Of a stretch of DNA of 14,318 nucleotides, positions 7,814 to 13,860 are shown in pieces. The DNA lies in NCBI GenBank assembly GCA_002453475.1, contig DKGY01000078.1, forward strand, positions 17,138 to 31,455, in the 5' to 3' direction. Origin of the DNA: Clostridium sp. UBA6758. Lineage in GTDB: Bacteria > Bacillota > Clostridia > Clostridiales > Clostridiaceae. The translations under genes were made by a program, and so were the position numbers. The notes under the pieces were generated by a model that saw nothing but the letters and a program-made list of their open reading frames with translations, was not told the DNA's origin and made no database searches. Position 1 is the first letter of the stretch; each line of letters starts with the position of its first letter.

Positions 7814-8083
7814 TTACCCCATAGATACATCAATTACTTTATCTACATAACCATCCAGCCCTGACTTTGCTAGTATAGTAAAAGACTGTGGTGAATTGCT
7901 TGAAATTTTAGCACTATAAGCTTCTGCACCATCTGAATCTAATTGTCTAGCTCTATTTATAGTTATTTTATTTTTATCCGCAACCCTATAATCCTCAAGA
8001 ATACCTGCAACCCGATTTTCTAATTCTCCTGTTGGGCATTCAAGTATTTTTATTCTGTCAATTGCTCTGTCTAGGTTTTCCAT
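7814..8083 (-). CDS. Hypothetical 89-residue protein
   Basis: I do not recognise this protein. It has a good ribosome site (GGAGGA on -, about 8 bases from the ATG), a clear stop and a shared terminator downstream, so it is very likely a real gene. The sequence is hydrophilic with no membrane segment or signal peptide and a single Cys (in ILECPTGE). The N-terminal half looks helical (MENLDRAIDRIKI). The C-terminal half alternates hydrophobic and polar residues (SFTILAKSGLDGYVDKVIDV), like beta strands. It has its own leader and is divergent from the truncated methyltransferase gene. No function can be inferred from context. Confidence 0.75.
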   Translation of the reverse strand: MENLDRAIDRIKILECPTGELENRVAGILEDYRVADKNKITINRARQLDSDGAEAYSAKISSNSPQSFTILAKSGLDGYVDKVIDVSMG

Positions 8084-8184
8084 AGATTTTTTCCTCCGTT
8101 ATTTTATTAAAAAGTCTATTGTAAATCGTAATTAGTATTTCCTATAATGCCTTGGTTTATAAATGATCTTTAATAAAGGAAATA

Positions 8185-8193
8185 TGGTAGAAT
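8185..8193 (+). promoter_or_regulatory. Extended -10 promoter of the truncated methyltransferase gene
   Basis: TGG-TAGAAT (TG at 8185-8186, hexamer 8188-8193) in ATATGGTAGAATTATAG closely resembles the promoter at 4764. The -35 position (GATCTT, 8165-8170) is poor. Confidence 0.45.
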
Positions 8194-8243
8194 TATAGAA
8201 TAATTTATCAGTAAATATTTTGAAAAGACATGGAGGGATATTA

Positions 8244-8528
8244 ATGTACAATCCAAATGAAATTAAAAGTTTTTACAACAACTATGGTGAGAGAGAATGG
8301 CAAAGATTAGAGCTTACACCTTATGATAGGATTAATTATTATCTCCATATGGATTTTCTTAAGGATTATATAGGAGAAGGTAAGAAGGTTTTAGATGCTG
8401 GCTGTGGTGCAGGTAGATTTAGTATAGAGTTAGCTAAACTAAAAAATAGAGTTACTTTATTTGATATATCTCAGGAGCAGTTAAGAATTGCTGAAGCTAA
8501 ATTAAATATACGGTGTAATGTTTGGTAA
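8244..8528 (+). pseudogene. SAM-dependent methyltransferase, truncated at a mobile-element scar
   Basis: The ATG at 8244 has GGAGGG 6 bases upstream; an upstream TTG in the same frame has no ribosome site. The frame encodes the start of a class I methyltransferase: N-terminal cap, then motif I VLDAGCGAGRFSIEL (49-63), which binds S-adenosylmethionine, and LFDIS with Asp74, the ribose-contacting acidic residue. After AEAKLN (codon 88, base 8507) the reading continues six codons into sequence that, read on -, encodes an integrase fragment, and stops at TAA. Family members are usually 200-270 aa, so motifs III onward are lost, and I find no C-terminal remainder downstream. The 94-residue product should be inactive. 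The substrate is unknown. Confidence 0.85.
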
Positions 8529-8612
8529 GGGTTCCTCATGGCTTTTGTTATACTTCTTCATAAGATTTCTAAACGTTGAAGTATAATGACTGCCTGTCAT
8601 GGGATAACCTTT
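8511..8612 (-). pseudogene. int: Tn916-type integrase (tyrosine recombinase), internal fragment
   Basis: Read on - from 8612 to 8511, the frame gives [10 protein letters not shown], then TSTFRNLMKKYN, then KSHEEPLPNITP. This matches the stretch of Tn916/Tn1545-family and related Firmicute integrases just before the conserved TPH-xxRHT catalytic box. The fragment has about 34 codons, with a TAG just upstream in frame (8613-8615) and a TAA four codons after 8511. Both the N-terminal part and the catalytic Arg-His-Arg-Tyr part are missing. It lies on the same strand as, and downstream of, the excisionase fragment, the order expected in such elements (xis then int). It is a non-functional relic. 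Recognition is from memory of the family, not a search. Confidence 0.75.
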
Positions 8613-8722
8613 CTACGCAGTTTGTTTTCTCCAATACGGAAATATTTTGACGCTTCCTCAATCGTCAAGGAGTAGCGTTCCCAAATAGAATATGATGTTC
8701 TATAACGTCTTTTTTCAATGTA
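8612..8722 (-). pseudogene. xis: Tn916-type excisionase, N-terminal fragment
   Basis: Read on -, the frame gives [13 protein letters not shown] (~8689-8651) then [13 protein letters not shown] (8650-8612), which closely matches the N-terminal half of Tn916-family Xis ([25 protein letters not shown]). Xis is the small DNA-bending protein that directs Int to excise the element. Four codons after the last Arg the frame hits TGA, because the sequence has switched to integrase DNA in another frame. The joint is at about 8607-8615, in CGTAGAAAGG. Upstream the frame stays open to a TGA at 8723-8725 but contains no ATG, so the 5' end is also damaged. The remaining ~27 matching codons cannot make a working Xis. 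Confidence 0.82.
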
Positions 8723-8732
8723 TCATTCTTAT

Positions 8733-8755
8733 TACATTTTGTTTTACATTTTGTT
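8733..8755. repeat. Short tandem repeat at the end of the small membrane protein gene
   Basis: TTACATTTTGT occurs twice with one extra base between copies (8733-8743 and 8745-8755). The repeat overlaps the stop codon of the minus-strand gene and may have changed its C-terminus by slippage. Confidence 0.5.
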
Positions 8756-8944
8756 CATATTTTCATAATCTATAACAGCACCAATTACAATCCCACACAA
8801 CATTCCTAATCCAGCTCCAATTGCTATACTTAATCCTGCATTTTGATTAAAAATAGTCCATGCATAAACACCTACACATGCCCCTATGATAAAGCCAATT
8901 ATAAGGAACATTGTTAGATATTTATAGTTTTTATCTTTATTCAT
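8744..8944 (-). CDS. Small membrane protein with two helices (66 aa), function unknown
   Basis: After a short polar start (MNKDKNYKYL) two hydrophobic helices follow, about residues 10-30 and 38-57. The second is rich in small residues (IAIGAGLGMLCGIVIGAV), giving a glycine-zipper pattern suited to helix packing. The tail is charged. GGAGG on - lies 10 bases before the ATG, and a good promoter is upstream, so the gene is probably expressed. I do not recognise a named family. It sits beside the integrase/excisionase scar and could be cargo of the lost element, but nothing in its sequence proves this. No clear terminator follows it. Confidence 0.7.
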   Translation of the reverse strand: MNKDKNYKYLTMFLIIGFIIGACVGVYAWTIFNQNAGLSIAIGAGLGMLCGIVIGAVIDYENMNKM

Positions 8945-9280
8945 AACCTATTTTCCTCCATCAAATTTTTGTTTATAGACTTATTTCTTCTGCTAATTAT
9001 AGCACGATTTTGAGGCATAGTCATTTCTTTTCTGCTTTGGAAAAGATACTCATTATCCCATGCTTTATTAAGAGTATAAACATTGCTTCACAACATGCTC
9101 TTGACAAACCATGCTCTAATAAGTGCGGAGAAATCAAGCAGAAATGAATAGGTATGCTGTCTTACAGCAATAGAAAAATACCTCTTATTTATTTATATAA
9201 TCTTAAATAGAGAAAATTAATTAAATTTATATTATATTACTTATTGACAAGTATAAAAAATGCGTGAAAGGAGAATAACC
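8945..9280. other. 336-base stretch without a supported gene
   Basis: It holds the promoter of the small membrane protein (8996-9024) and, at the right end, the leader and ribosome site of the next gene. Between ~9025 and 9230 I find no supported gene, RNA or terminator. On -, one frame is open from about 9180 into the next gene except for a single TGA, but it lacks a start with a ribosome site and matches nothing I know. A short hairpin-like GCTGT-CTT-ACAGC occurs near 9156-9168. Given the adjacent scar, this may be decayed element DNA. Confidence 0.5.
8996..9024 (-). promoter_or_regulatory. Promoter of the small membrane protein gene
   Basis: On -, -35 ATGACT (9024-9019), 17-base spacer, perfect -10 TATAAT (9001-8996). 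The transcript would start about 45 bases before the ATG at 8944. Confidence 0.6.
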
Positions 9281-9577
9281 ATGTCAGATATAAGTACTAT
9301 TATTATTGCATTTGTAATTGCAGGTGCACTCTTAGGAATTGAATATTTTCTTGGTAAACAAAAGAACTGTTTATTAGGAGGGATTTTACCGTTAATATCA
9401 GTGATTTTTGCAATATGTGTGTTTAAATTTACAAAACTAACACTTAGCTTTAGAAATTTATTTCCATTTCTCATAATGACTAATATGTTATTGGCAGAAT
9501 GGGAATATGGACGTAAGAGATACAAAAAAGAAAAAGAAGCTGAACTGGATAAAATGAAAGCTCAAGATATAGATTAA
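9281..9577 (+). CDS. Small membrane protein (98 aa), function unknown
   Basis: I start at the ATG at 9281, which has AAAGGAG 7 bases upstream; an in-frame ATG at 9260 would place that ribosome site inside the gene. Three hydrophobic segments are visible, about residues 5-20, 32-50 and 56-75. A strongly charged C-terminal tail follows (GRKRYKKEKEAELDKMK), probably cytoplasmic by the positive-inside rule. There is no catalytic motif and I recognise no family. A hairpin follows the gene, then another membrane protein gene on the same strand, so the two may belong to one functional unit. Confidence 0.75.
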   Translation: MSDISTIIIAFVIAGALLGIEYFLGKQKNCLLGGILPLISVIFAICVFKFTKLTLSFRNLFPFLIMTNMLLAEWEYGRKRYKKEKEAELDKMKAQDID

Positions 9578-9583
9578 TTATAT

Positions 9584-9615
9584 TAACCATGGGGTATAAC
9601 TCTATGGTTATTTAC
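9584..9615 (+). terminator. Hairpin after the 98-residue membrane protein gene
   Basis: TAACCATGGGG (9584-9594) pairs with CTCTATGGTTA (9600-9610): 11 pairs including two G-U, with a 5-base loop. The tail TTTACATATT is weak, so it may only attenuate transcription into the next gene. Confidence 0.6.
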
Positions 9616-9676
9616 ATATTATGGGAAAAAATATATAATTTAAATGACTATATAAATATAGTAAGGGAGTAAAATA

Positions 9677-10601
9677 ATGTTAGATCAACGTGGTTTGAAA
9701 TCTGTAAGAAATTTTTCCGTAGGTATGTTGCTAATAAGTATAGTAATTAATACACTACTTGTACTTCGATACTTTGGATATGATGTTAATATAATTCAGG
9801 ATTTAGGATATGAAATTAGTATAATTCAAAAAATAAATATAAAAAATTATGTTCACTTTTTCTTTTTTATTTTCGTGGCTACTGCAATTGGAAGCGCATT
9901 AAATAGGGCTGAAGATATATCCCAAGAGGCTAAGGATGAGATTAGGCTTAAAATGAGATTAATGCAATTAGGCACTGCTTTTTTCATTTTATATATTCTT
10001 TTCTCAGCATTAGTAATAAAGGAGCTATATTTTATTATAGCTGGATTTATAATGTTGGGTATTTATGTAAATGTAATATTCATTACAGAGAAAATCATAG
10101 TTTTAGGGCTTAATGACTATCAAATGAAGTGGCGAGCAGCAGTAAATGGTACAAGCTATGACGTAGAAGGAAGTAGTATACTTTGGAGATTTAAACTTTG
10201 GTTTATGCCTATTGAAAAAGTTCCATTTAATAAAAGAAGCATTGGATTATATAACATTATTCTTATGTTAATCTTTGGATATTCTATATTAGAAAGTAAG
10301 AAACATGATATATTCAAGATTGTATTTTTAATAATTACAATTATAGAGTTTTTTTCTCTTATAGAGTATATTTTAGGACTATATACATCTTTAACAGGTA
10401 TGCACTGGGATAACAGAAGCATCTGAAAGTGAAGATAGAAGGGAGTATTGGACTGTATATGTTACTGACTTTAAAAATAAAAGAGAAATTACCTATAGAA
10501 CTTATTGTTATCCTTATGTTTATCGAGGTGAAGAGGTTAAAGTTGTTCATGGGATGTTTTCTAAACGAGTAATCCTTGTTAATGGTCGAACTATTAAATA
10601 A
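9677..10601 (+). pseudogene. Polytopic membrane protein gene broken by a frameshift near its 3' end
   Basis: The first frame (9677-10426, 249 aa, TAAGGGAG before the ATG) encodes about six membrane helices (near residues 12-31, 58-74, 97-113, 116-136, 190-204, 213-236) with a soluble loop between helices 4 and 5. It ends in an odd GMHWDNRSI. From 10395 the +1 frame is open and coding-like to a TAA at 10599-10601, giving CTGITEASESEDRREYWTVY and a basic end KRVILVNGRTIK, about 68 codons. The whole protein would be about 305 aa. The shift lies between 10395 and ~10425; loss of two bases in GGTATGC, or gain of one, would explain it. It may be a real mutation, a sequencing error or, less likely, programmed shifting. 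I do not recognise the family. Confidence 0.75.
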
Positions 10602-10605
10602 AATT

Positions 10606-10718
10606 AAGGGCTTTTGTAAGATATATAACTAATCTTATATAAAATGTTGAGCATGTACTTTAATAATATAAGTGCAGGCTCAATATTTTTTAGATTAATT
10701 CATCTTGCGAAAGCCCTT
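10606..10718. repeat. 113-base inverted-repeat element (long imperfect hairpin)
   Basis: The outer arms AAGGGCTTTTGTAAGAT (10606-10622) and ATCTTGCGAAAGCCCTT (10702-10718) pair over 17 positions, two of them G-U in the + transcript. Further in, AACTAATCT pairs with AGATTAATT with one mismatch. The centre is a separate strong hairpin (10645-10685). It lies between two convergent genes. The structure could be a MITE-like element, a composite terminator or both. No target duplication is obvious. Confidence 0.65.
10645..10692 (+). terminator. Terminator of the membrane protein gene
   Basis: TTGAGC-A-TGTACTT (10647-10660) pairs with AAGTGCA-G-GCTCAA (10670-10683), one mismatch and one G-U, followed by TATTTTTTAG. 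It forms the core of the larger inverted repeat. A second T-run (10722-10727) follows the outer stem. Confidence 0.75.
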
Positions 10719-10725
10719 GTGTTTT

Positions 10726-11394
10726 TTAGAATAGTTTTTTAAAGCAGCTTTTACAGATCAAAGTTTTTCCTTTATTACAGGACATGATGTTATCTTTTGA
10801 GACTTCCTTTAGGCAAAGTTCACAGATTTGTCTAGAGCTTTTACTGGAAGAGAGGTTGATATCTTCATGAGAAAGCTCTTTGCATAAACCTGAGGCATTA
10901 TAGCCATCTATGGTTTTATTTTTTTTGTTGCTAGGAGGTTCATAATTTATCATAGGTCTCTTTTCTTCTAGTTTAACTATTTTATAATCCATGGCATAGG
11001 AACTTTCTCCAAAGAGTTCAAGTTCAAACCGTGGATTTTCTTTATCATAAAATTCTTCTATAATAAGTCTTCTTACTTGGGCATCATTTATGATGAGACC
11101 ACTTTTTTCAACACCATCCAAAATGCTTTTAGTTATGTTGTTTGTGTCTGGATGACGTTTTTCACTTTTATAATAAACCTTAAGGACTGCTATAAGGGCT
11201 TCTGTTAAGGTTACACTTGGGTTTTGAACCCTACATTCGTAGGCTATTTCCTCTTCGTATAGTGCATATCTATCATGATATTTTCCAGAGTTATATGGTA
11301 AAATAGCTCTATTGCTGCTATTAAAAAGTTTAAAGTTAGATTTAGAAATTGGTGATCCCTTTACCACAACTTTAGCATAGTTAACATCTTTCAT
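10726..11394 (-). CDS. RusA-like Holliday junction resolvase with Cys-rich C-terminal extension
   Basis: Residues ~8-130 resemble RusA-family endonucleases, which cut Holliday junctions: VKGSPISKSN start, RHPDTNNITKSILDGVEKSG (80-99), IINDAQVRRL (101-110). Family catalytic residues are Asp70, Asp72 and Asp91 in E. coli RusA; the matches here are Asp83, Asn85 and Asp104. The second Asp is therefore replaced by Asn, which may lower or alter activity. The extra ~90 residues end in Cys191-x2-Cys194, Cys206 and Cys214-x2-Cys217, a probable zinc ribbon that may bind nucleic acid. AGAGGAA precedes the ATG on -, and an extended -10 promoter is upstream. RusA genes are usually phage-borne, but no phage genes surround this one. 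The family call is good; the biological role is open. Confidence 0.8.
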   Translation of the reverse strand: MKDVNYAKVVVKGSPISKSNFKLFNSSNRAILPYNSGKYHDRYALYEEEIAYECRVQNPSVTLTEALIAVLKVYYKSEKRHPDTNNITKSILDGVEKSGLIINDAQVRRLIIEEFYDKENPRFELELFGESSYAMDYKIVKLEEKRPMINYEPPSNKKNKTIDGYNASGLCKELSHEDINLSSSKSSRQICELCLKEVSKDNIMSCNKGKTLICKSCFKKLF

Positions 11395-11461
11395 TTTAAT
11401 TCCTCTTTCTATGATTGTGTGATTAATTGTAGAGTTAAAATAACTTCATTAAATAAGTATT

Positions 11462-11470
11462 ATTATACCA
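11462..11470 (-). promoter_or_regulatory. Extended -10 promoter of the RusA-like gene
   Basis: On -, TGG-TATAAT (TGG 11470-11468, hexamer 11467-11462) in TTATGGTATAATAATAC. The -35 position is weak, as is usual with an extended -10. The start would lie about 60 bases before the ATG. Confidence 0.6.
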
Positions 11471-11534
11471 TAAGAACTGATGTTTGAGTGAAATAAAAAT
11501 ATTTTAGTTAGAAGTTAGATTATTTTATATAATT

Positions 11535-12092
11535 TTAAAATAGTATTCCTGCAGTGCCTGAGAGTATTATTGCTACCATAGGATTTAGTTTAAACTTTCT
11601 AAGTAGAAAGAGACAGATTGCAAAAATAATTACAGATTTTATTTGAAGGCTCATTTTTACTAAATTCCATGTTGAGGTTCCTAGGAAAGAAAGCATTAAT
11701 ATAGTACCAGCAGAAGAAGCGATAAGTCCTATGGAAGCTGAACGAAGTCCTTTTAAAATATTTGAAATATTTTTAGACTTATCATGACTCTGAAAAAATT
11801 TATATAAAAAGAGAGAGATGAAAAAACCAGAGATAACACATCCTAAGGTAGCTACAATGGCACCGGAAATTCCGTTAATTTGAATTCCTACGAAGGTGGA
11901 AGTATTAACGGCTAATGGACCAGGAGTCATTTGAGATATGGTAATAATATCTGTGAATTCTTGCATAGTAAGCCAGTTATATTTCTCTACTACTTGCTCT
12001 TGTATTAAAGGAATAGTTGCATATCCACCGCCTATACTAAAGAAGCCTATTTGTAAAAAGCTAAGAAAAAGTTTAAAAATAGAGTTATACAT
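11535..12092 (-). CDS. Short-chain chromate transporter-family protein, second half of a pair
   Basis: The 185 aa membrane protein is one CHR-domain half-transporter. The family motifs are FFSIGGGYATIPLIQ (17-31) and SQMTPGPLAVNTSTFVG (53-69), followed by 4-5 hydrophobic helices. In CHR systems of this type two short proteins pair, equivalent to the two halves of long ChrA, to export chromate or another anion at the cell membrane. Its ATG lies 11 bases after the stop of the first half, and the AGGAGG ribosome site overlaps that stop, so translation is coupled. No clear terminator follows. The physiological substrate is uncertain: many clostridial CHR pairs have no tested link to chromate. Confidence 0.9.
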   Translation of the reverse strand: MYNSIFKLFLSFLQIGFFSIGGGYATIPLIQEQVVEKYNWLTMQEFTDIITISQMTPGPLAVNTSTFVGIQINGISGAIVATLGCVISGFFISLFLYKFFQSHDKSKNISNILKGLRSASIGLIASSAGTILMLSFLGTSTWNLVKMSLQIKSVIIFAICLFLLRKFKLNPMVAIILSGTAGILF

Positions 12093-12103
12093 AAACCTTC
12101 CTC

Positions 12104-12667
12104 CTAAAATTTATTTTTAAAAATGAGACAAAGGATAACGCAACTTAATAGAATAACCATAACGTTTATATTAAAAATAAAACTAGCTATGAAAACTACG
12201 GGAATCATTAAAGAGAGTAAAGCATTTTTTTCTTTTGTAACAGTCTGAATCATGGTTACTACTAAATCTACAATCAAAGCGGCAACTCCTGCTTCCATTC
12301 CCTTTAATATAGATGAAATAGTGGCATTATCACGGAAAAAGCCATAGCAGGTAGAAATTAAAGATAGTATTATAAGTGGAGGAAGCACAGCAGAAATACA
12401 GCTAATAACAGCACCTAAAAAGCCAGCTATGCGATATCCTGATAATACTGATAGATTTACAGCTATGGCTCCAGGAGAAGACTGAGCTATTGCTGCCATG
12501 TTTAGTAACTCTTCTTCACTAAAGTATTGTTTTTTCTCAACAAAGTATTTACGAATCATAGGAATCACTACATAACCTCCTCCAAAGGTAAAGGCACTAA
12601 TGAAGAAGTTAACTCCAGAAAGCCAAAGACAAGTTTTATATTTTGAATTCTTATTTATATAATTCAT
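12104..12667 (-). CDS. Short-chain chromate transporter-family protein, first half of a pair
   Basis: The 187 aa membrane protein is the first gene of the two-gene CHR operon. It has FTFGGGYVVIPMI (26-38) and AQSSPGAIAVNLSVLSGYR (61-79), then several hydrophobic helices to the C-terminus. Its first hydrophobic segment begins after a short basic start, whereas the partner's begins almost at the Met, which fits the opposite membrane orientation seen in such pairs. AAAGGAGG precedes the ATG on -. It is divergent from a LysR-type regulator, and the shared intergenic region holds a -10 for this operon and an inverted repeat at the classic LysR activation position, so the regulator probably controls it. 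Confidence 0.9.
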   Translation of the reverse strand: MNYINKNSKYKTCLWLSGVNFFISAFTFGGGYVVIPMIRKYFVEKKQYFSEEELLNMAAIAQSSPGAIAVNLSVLSGYRIAGFLGAVISCISAVLPPLIILSLISTCYGFFRDNATISSILKGMEAGVAALIVDLVVTMIQTVTKEKNALLSLMIPVVFIASFIFNINVMVILLSCVILCLIFKNKF

Positions 12668-12694
12668 GGAATCCTCCTTTCTCTAACTTACACA

Positions 12695-12700
12695 ATTATA
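12695..12700 (-). promoter_or_regulatory. -10 element of the CHR transporter operon
   Basis: On -, a perfect TATAAT (12700-12695). No good -35 lies 17 bases upstream, which fits a promoter needing an activator. The start would be near 12688, about 20 bases before the ATG at 12667. Confidence 0.5.
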
Positions 12701-12704
12701 TTAC

Positions 12705-12733
12705 TTGTACATAGATAAATAAAATGATAAAAT
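12705..12733 (+). promoter_or_regulatory. Promoter of the lysR-type gene
   Basis: -35 TTGTAC (12705-12710), exactly 17 bases, -10 TAAAAT (12728-12733) with an upstream TGA (extended -10). The start falls near 12740, directly before the inverted repeat. Confidence 0.65.
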
Positions 12734-12742
12734 TTTATGAAA

Positions 12743-12764
12743 TACATTACTAAAAAGTAATGTA
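12743..12764. promoter_or_regulatory. LysR-type operator, perfect inverted repeat
   Basis: TACATTACT-N4-AGTAATGTA is a perfect 9-bp inverted repeat containing the ATTAC-N6-GTAAT core typical of LysR boxes. Its centre (~12753.5) is about 65 bases upstream of the inferred transporter start, the usual LysR activation site. It also lies just downstream of the regulator's own start and touches its ribosome site, which suits autorepression. Confidence 0.7.
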
Positions 12765-12781
12765 AAGGGGTGAGATTTATA

Positions 12782-13663
12782 ATGAATTTGAGGCAGATGT
12801 ATATTTTCAAAGAGGTATGTGAAGAGTTAAGCTTCACTAAGACAGCAAAAAAGTTATATATGACACAACCAGCTGTTTCTCATGTTATAAATGATTTAGA
12901 AGAGGAGATAGGTGGAAAACTTTTTGAACGAATCGGGAGGAAAATCTATCTTACAGGAACTGGCGAAATACTACTACATAAGGTGATACGGATAATTGAA
13001 CTTCATGAGGATTTAGAGAATGGTTTTAAAGACCAAGAGGAATTAGTAACTATTCGAATTGGTTCTAGCATTACTATCGCTAATTTCTGGCTCCAGAAAT
13101 GGATTAAAGAGTGGAGGCAAAAATATGAAAGAATCCCATTAAAGATTCAAGTGGATAGTGCTGCTAATATTGAAGAAAAACTATTAAACAATGAAATAGA
13201 TATTGCACTAATGGAGGGAGCTATTCACAATAAACAATTGATTAGCCATGAGGTTTCTTCTTATGAAATGTCAGTTATATGTTCCTCTAATCATGACTTT
13301 GCTAAAAGTGGAAGGTCAGAAATCACGGTAGAAGAGTTTGTCACGCAACCATTACTACTTAGAGAAAAGGGGTCTGCCATAAGAGATACCCTTGATAGTG
13401 CTTTATTACTTAAGCGTATTTATGTAGATCCTATGATGACAAGTGTAAATTCACAAGCTCTTATTCAGGCTGTAAAGTGTGATTTTGGAATAAGTGTTCT
13501 TCCAGATTTACTTGTTACTCAACAAGTTAAAGAAGGAGACATAGTAAAGCTAGCTATTAAAGATATGAGGCTTTTAAATTATAACTCTATTTGTTATCAT
13601 CACGATAAGTATTTGTCCAAACCGTTGCAGTGGTTCATTGATTGTTGTATAAGAATTAAGTAA
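12782..13663 (+). CDS. LysR-family transcriptional regulator
   Basis: The 293 aa length is typical for LysR regulators. The N-terminal winged helix-turn-helix spans about residues 1-60 (LSFTKTAKKLYMTQPAVSHVINDLE, HTH ~17-40, quoted here by position 16-40). An effector-binding periplasmic-binding-protein-like domain follows from ~88 (VTIRIGSSITI), with the family's late SVNSQALIQAVKCDFGISVL segment. The ATG at 12782 is chosen because AAAGGGGTG lies 9 bases upstream; a GTG in the same frame at 12770 overlaps that ribosome site. The gene is divergent from the CHR transporter pair, with an ideal inverted repeat between them, so it most likely activates that operon and represses itself. The effector is unknown. 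It belongs to the CysB/CysL-like branch in general look, but I cannot place it precisely. Confidence 0.93.
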   Translation: MNLRQMYIFKEVCEELSFTKTAKKLYMTQPAVSHVINDLEEEIGGKLFERIGRKIYLTGTGEILLHKVIRIIELHEDLENGFKDQEELVTIRIGSSITIANFWLQKWIKEWRQKYERIPLKIQVDSAANIEEKLLNNEIDIALMEGAIHNKQLISHEVSSYEMSVICSSNHDFAKSGRSEITVEEFVTQPLLLREKGSAIRDTLDSALLLKRIYVDPMMTSVNSQALIQAVKCDFGISVLPDLLVTQQVKEGDIVKLAIKDMRLLNYNSICYHHDKYLSKPLQWFIDCCIRIK

Positions 13664-13710
13664 AAGATGTGTAATTAAAGCTTAAAAAATGATAAAATGT
13701 ATAAAGTAAT

Positions 13711-13740
13711 CACATTTGTTGATATAATTGTATAAATGTG
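13711..13740. promoter_or_regulatory. Candidate tsaD-side promoter flanked by an inverted repeat
   Basis: TGA-TATAAT (13720-13728) is a good extended -10 on +. It is framed by CACATTT (13711-13717) and AAATGTG (13734-13740), a 7-bp inverted repeat, so an operator over the promoter is possible. No clear -35 is seen. It would give a ~125-base leader for tsaD. Confidence 0.4.
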
Positions 13741-13768
13741 TGGATATATTATTTTAGTATGTGGATAA
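13739..13768 (+). promoter_or_regulatory. Two DnaA-box-like 9-mers
   Basis: TGTGGATAA (13760-13768) is the exact complement of the consensus DnaA box TTATCCACA. TGTGGATAT (13739-13747) differs at one base. Both have the same orientation and start 21 bases apart, two helical turns, just downstream of the candidate promoter. They may tie expression to DnaA level, or be chance. Confidence 0.4.
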
Positions 13769-13860
13769 ACAGAGATGATAAGTTTAAGTTAGTACCTTAG
13801 GGGCAAACTTTTAATATAAACTTTCATAGTGTGTAAATTATTTAAAAGTAGGTGAAAAAT

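Noticed and set aside
9241..9525. Minus-strand frame of 94 codons opposite the 98-residue membrane protein gene
   Set aside because: It lacks a ribosome site and is the antisense shadow of a gene with a good one.
10156..10550. Minus-strand frames opposite the frameshifted membrane protein gene
   Set aside because: No ribosome sites; both overlap plus-strand sequence that reads as coding.
11500..11534. Terminator after the CHR transporter operon
   Set aside because: The sequence has only direct repeats (CTAACTTCTAACTA on -) and AT-rich runs, with no proper stem followed by a T-tract.
13771..13835. Possible structured RNA in the tsaD leader (AAGTTT...AAACTT)
   Set aside because: The stem is only about 6 bp and matches no riboswitch I know.
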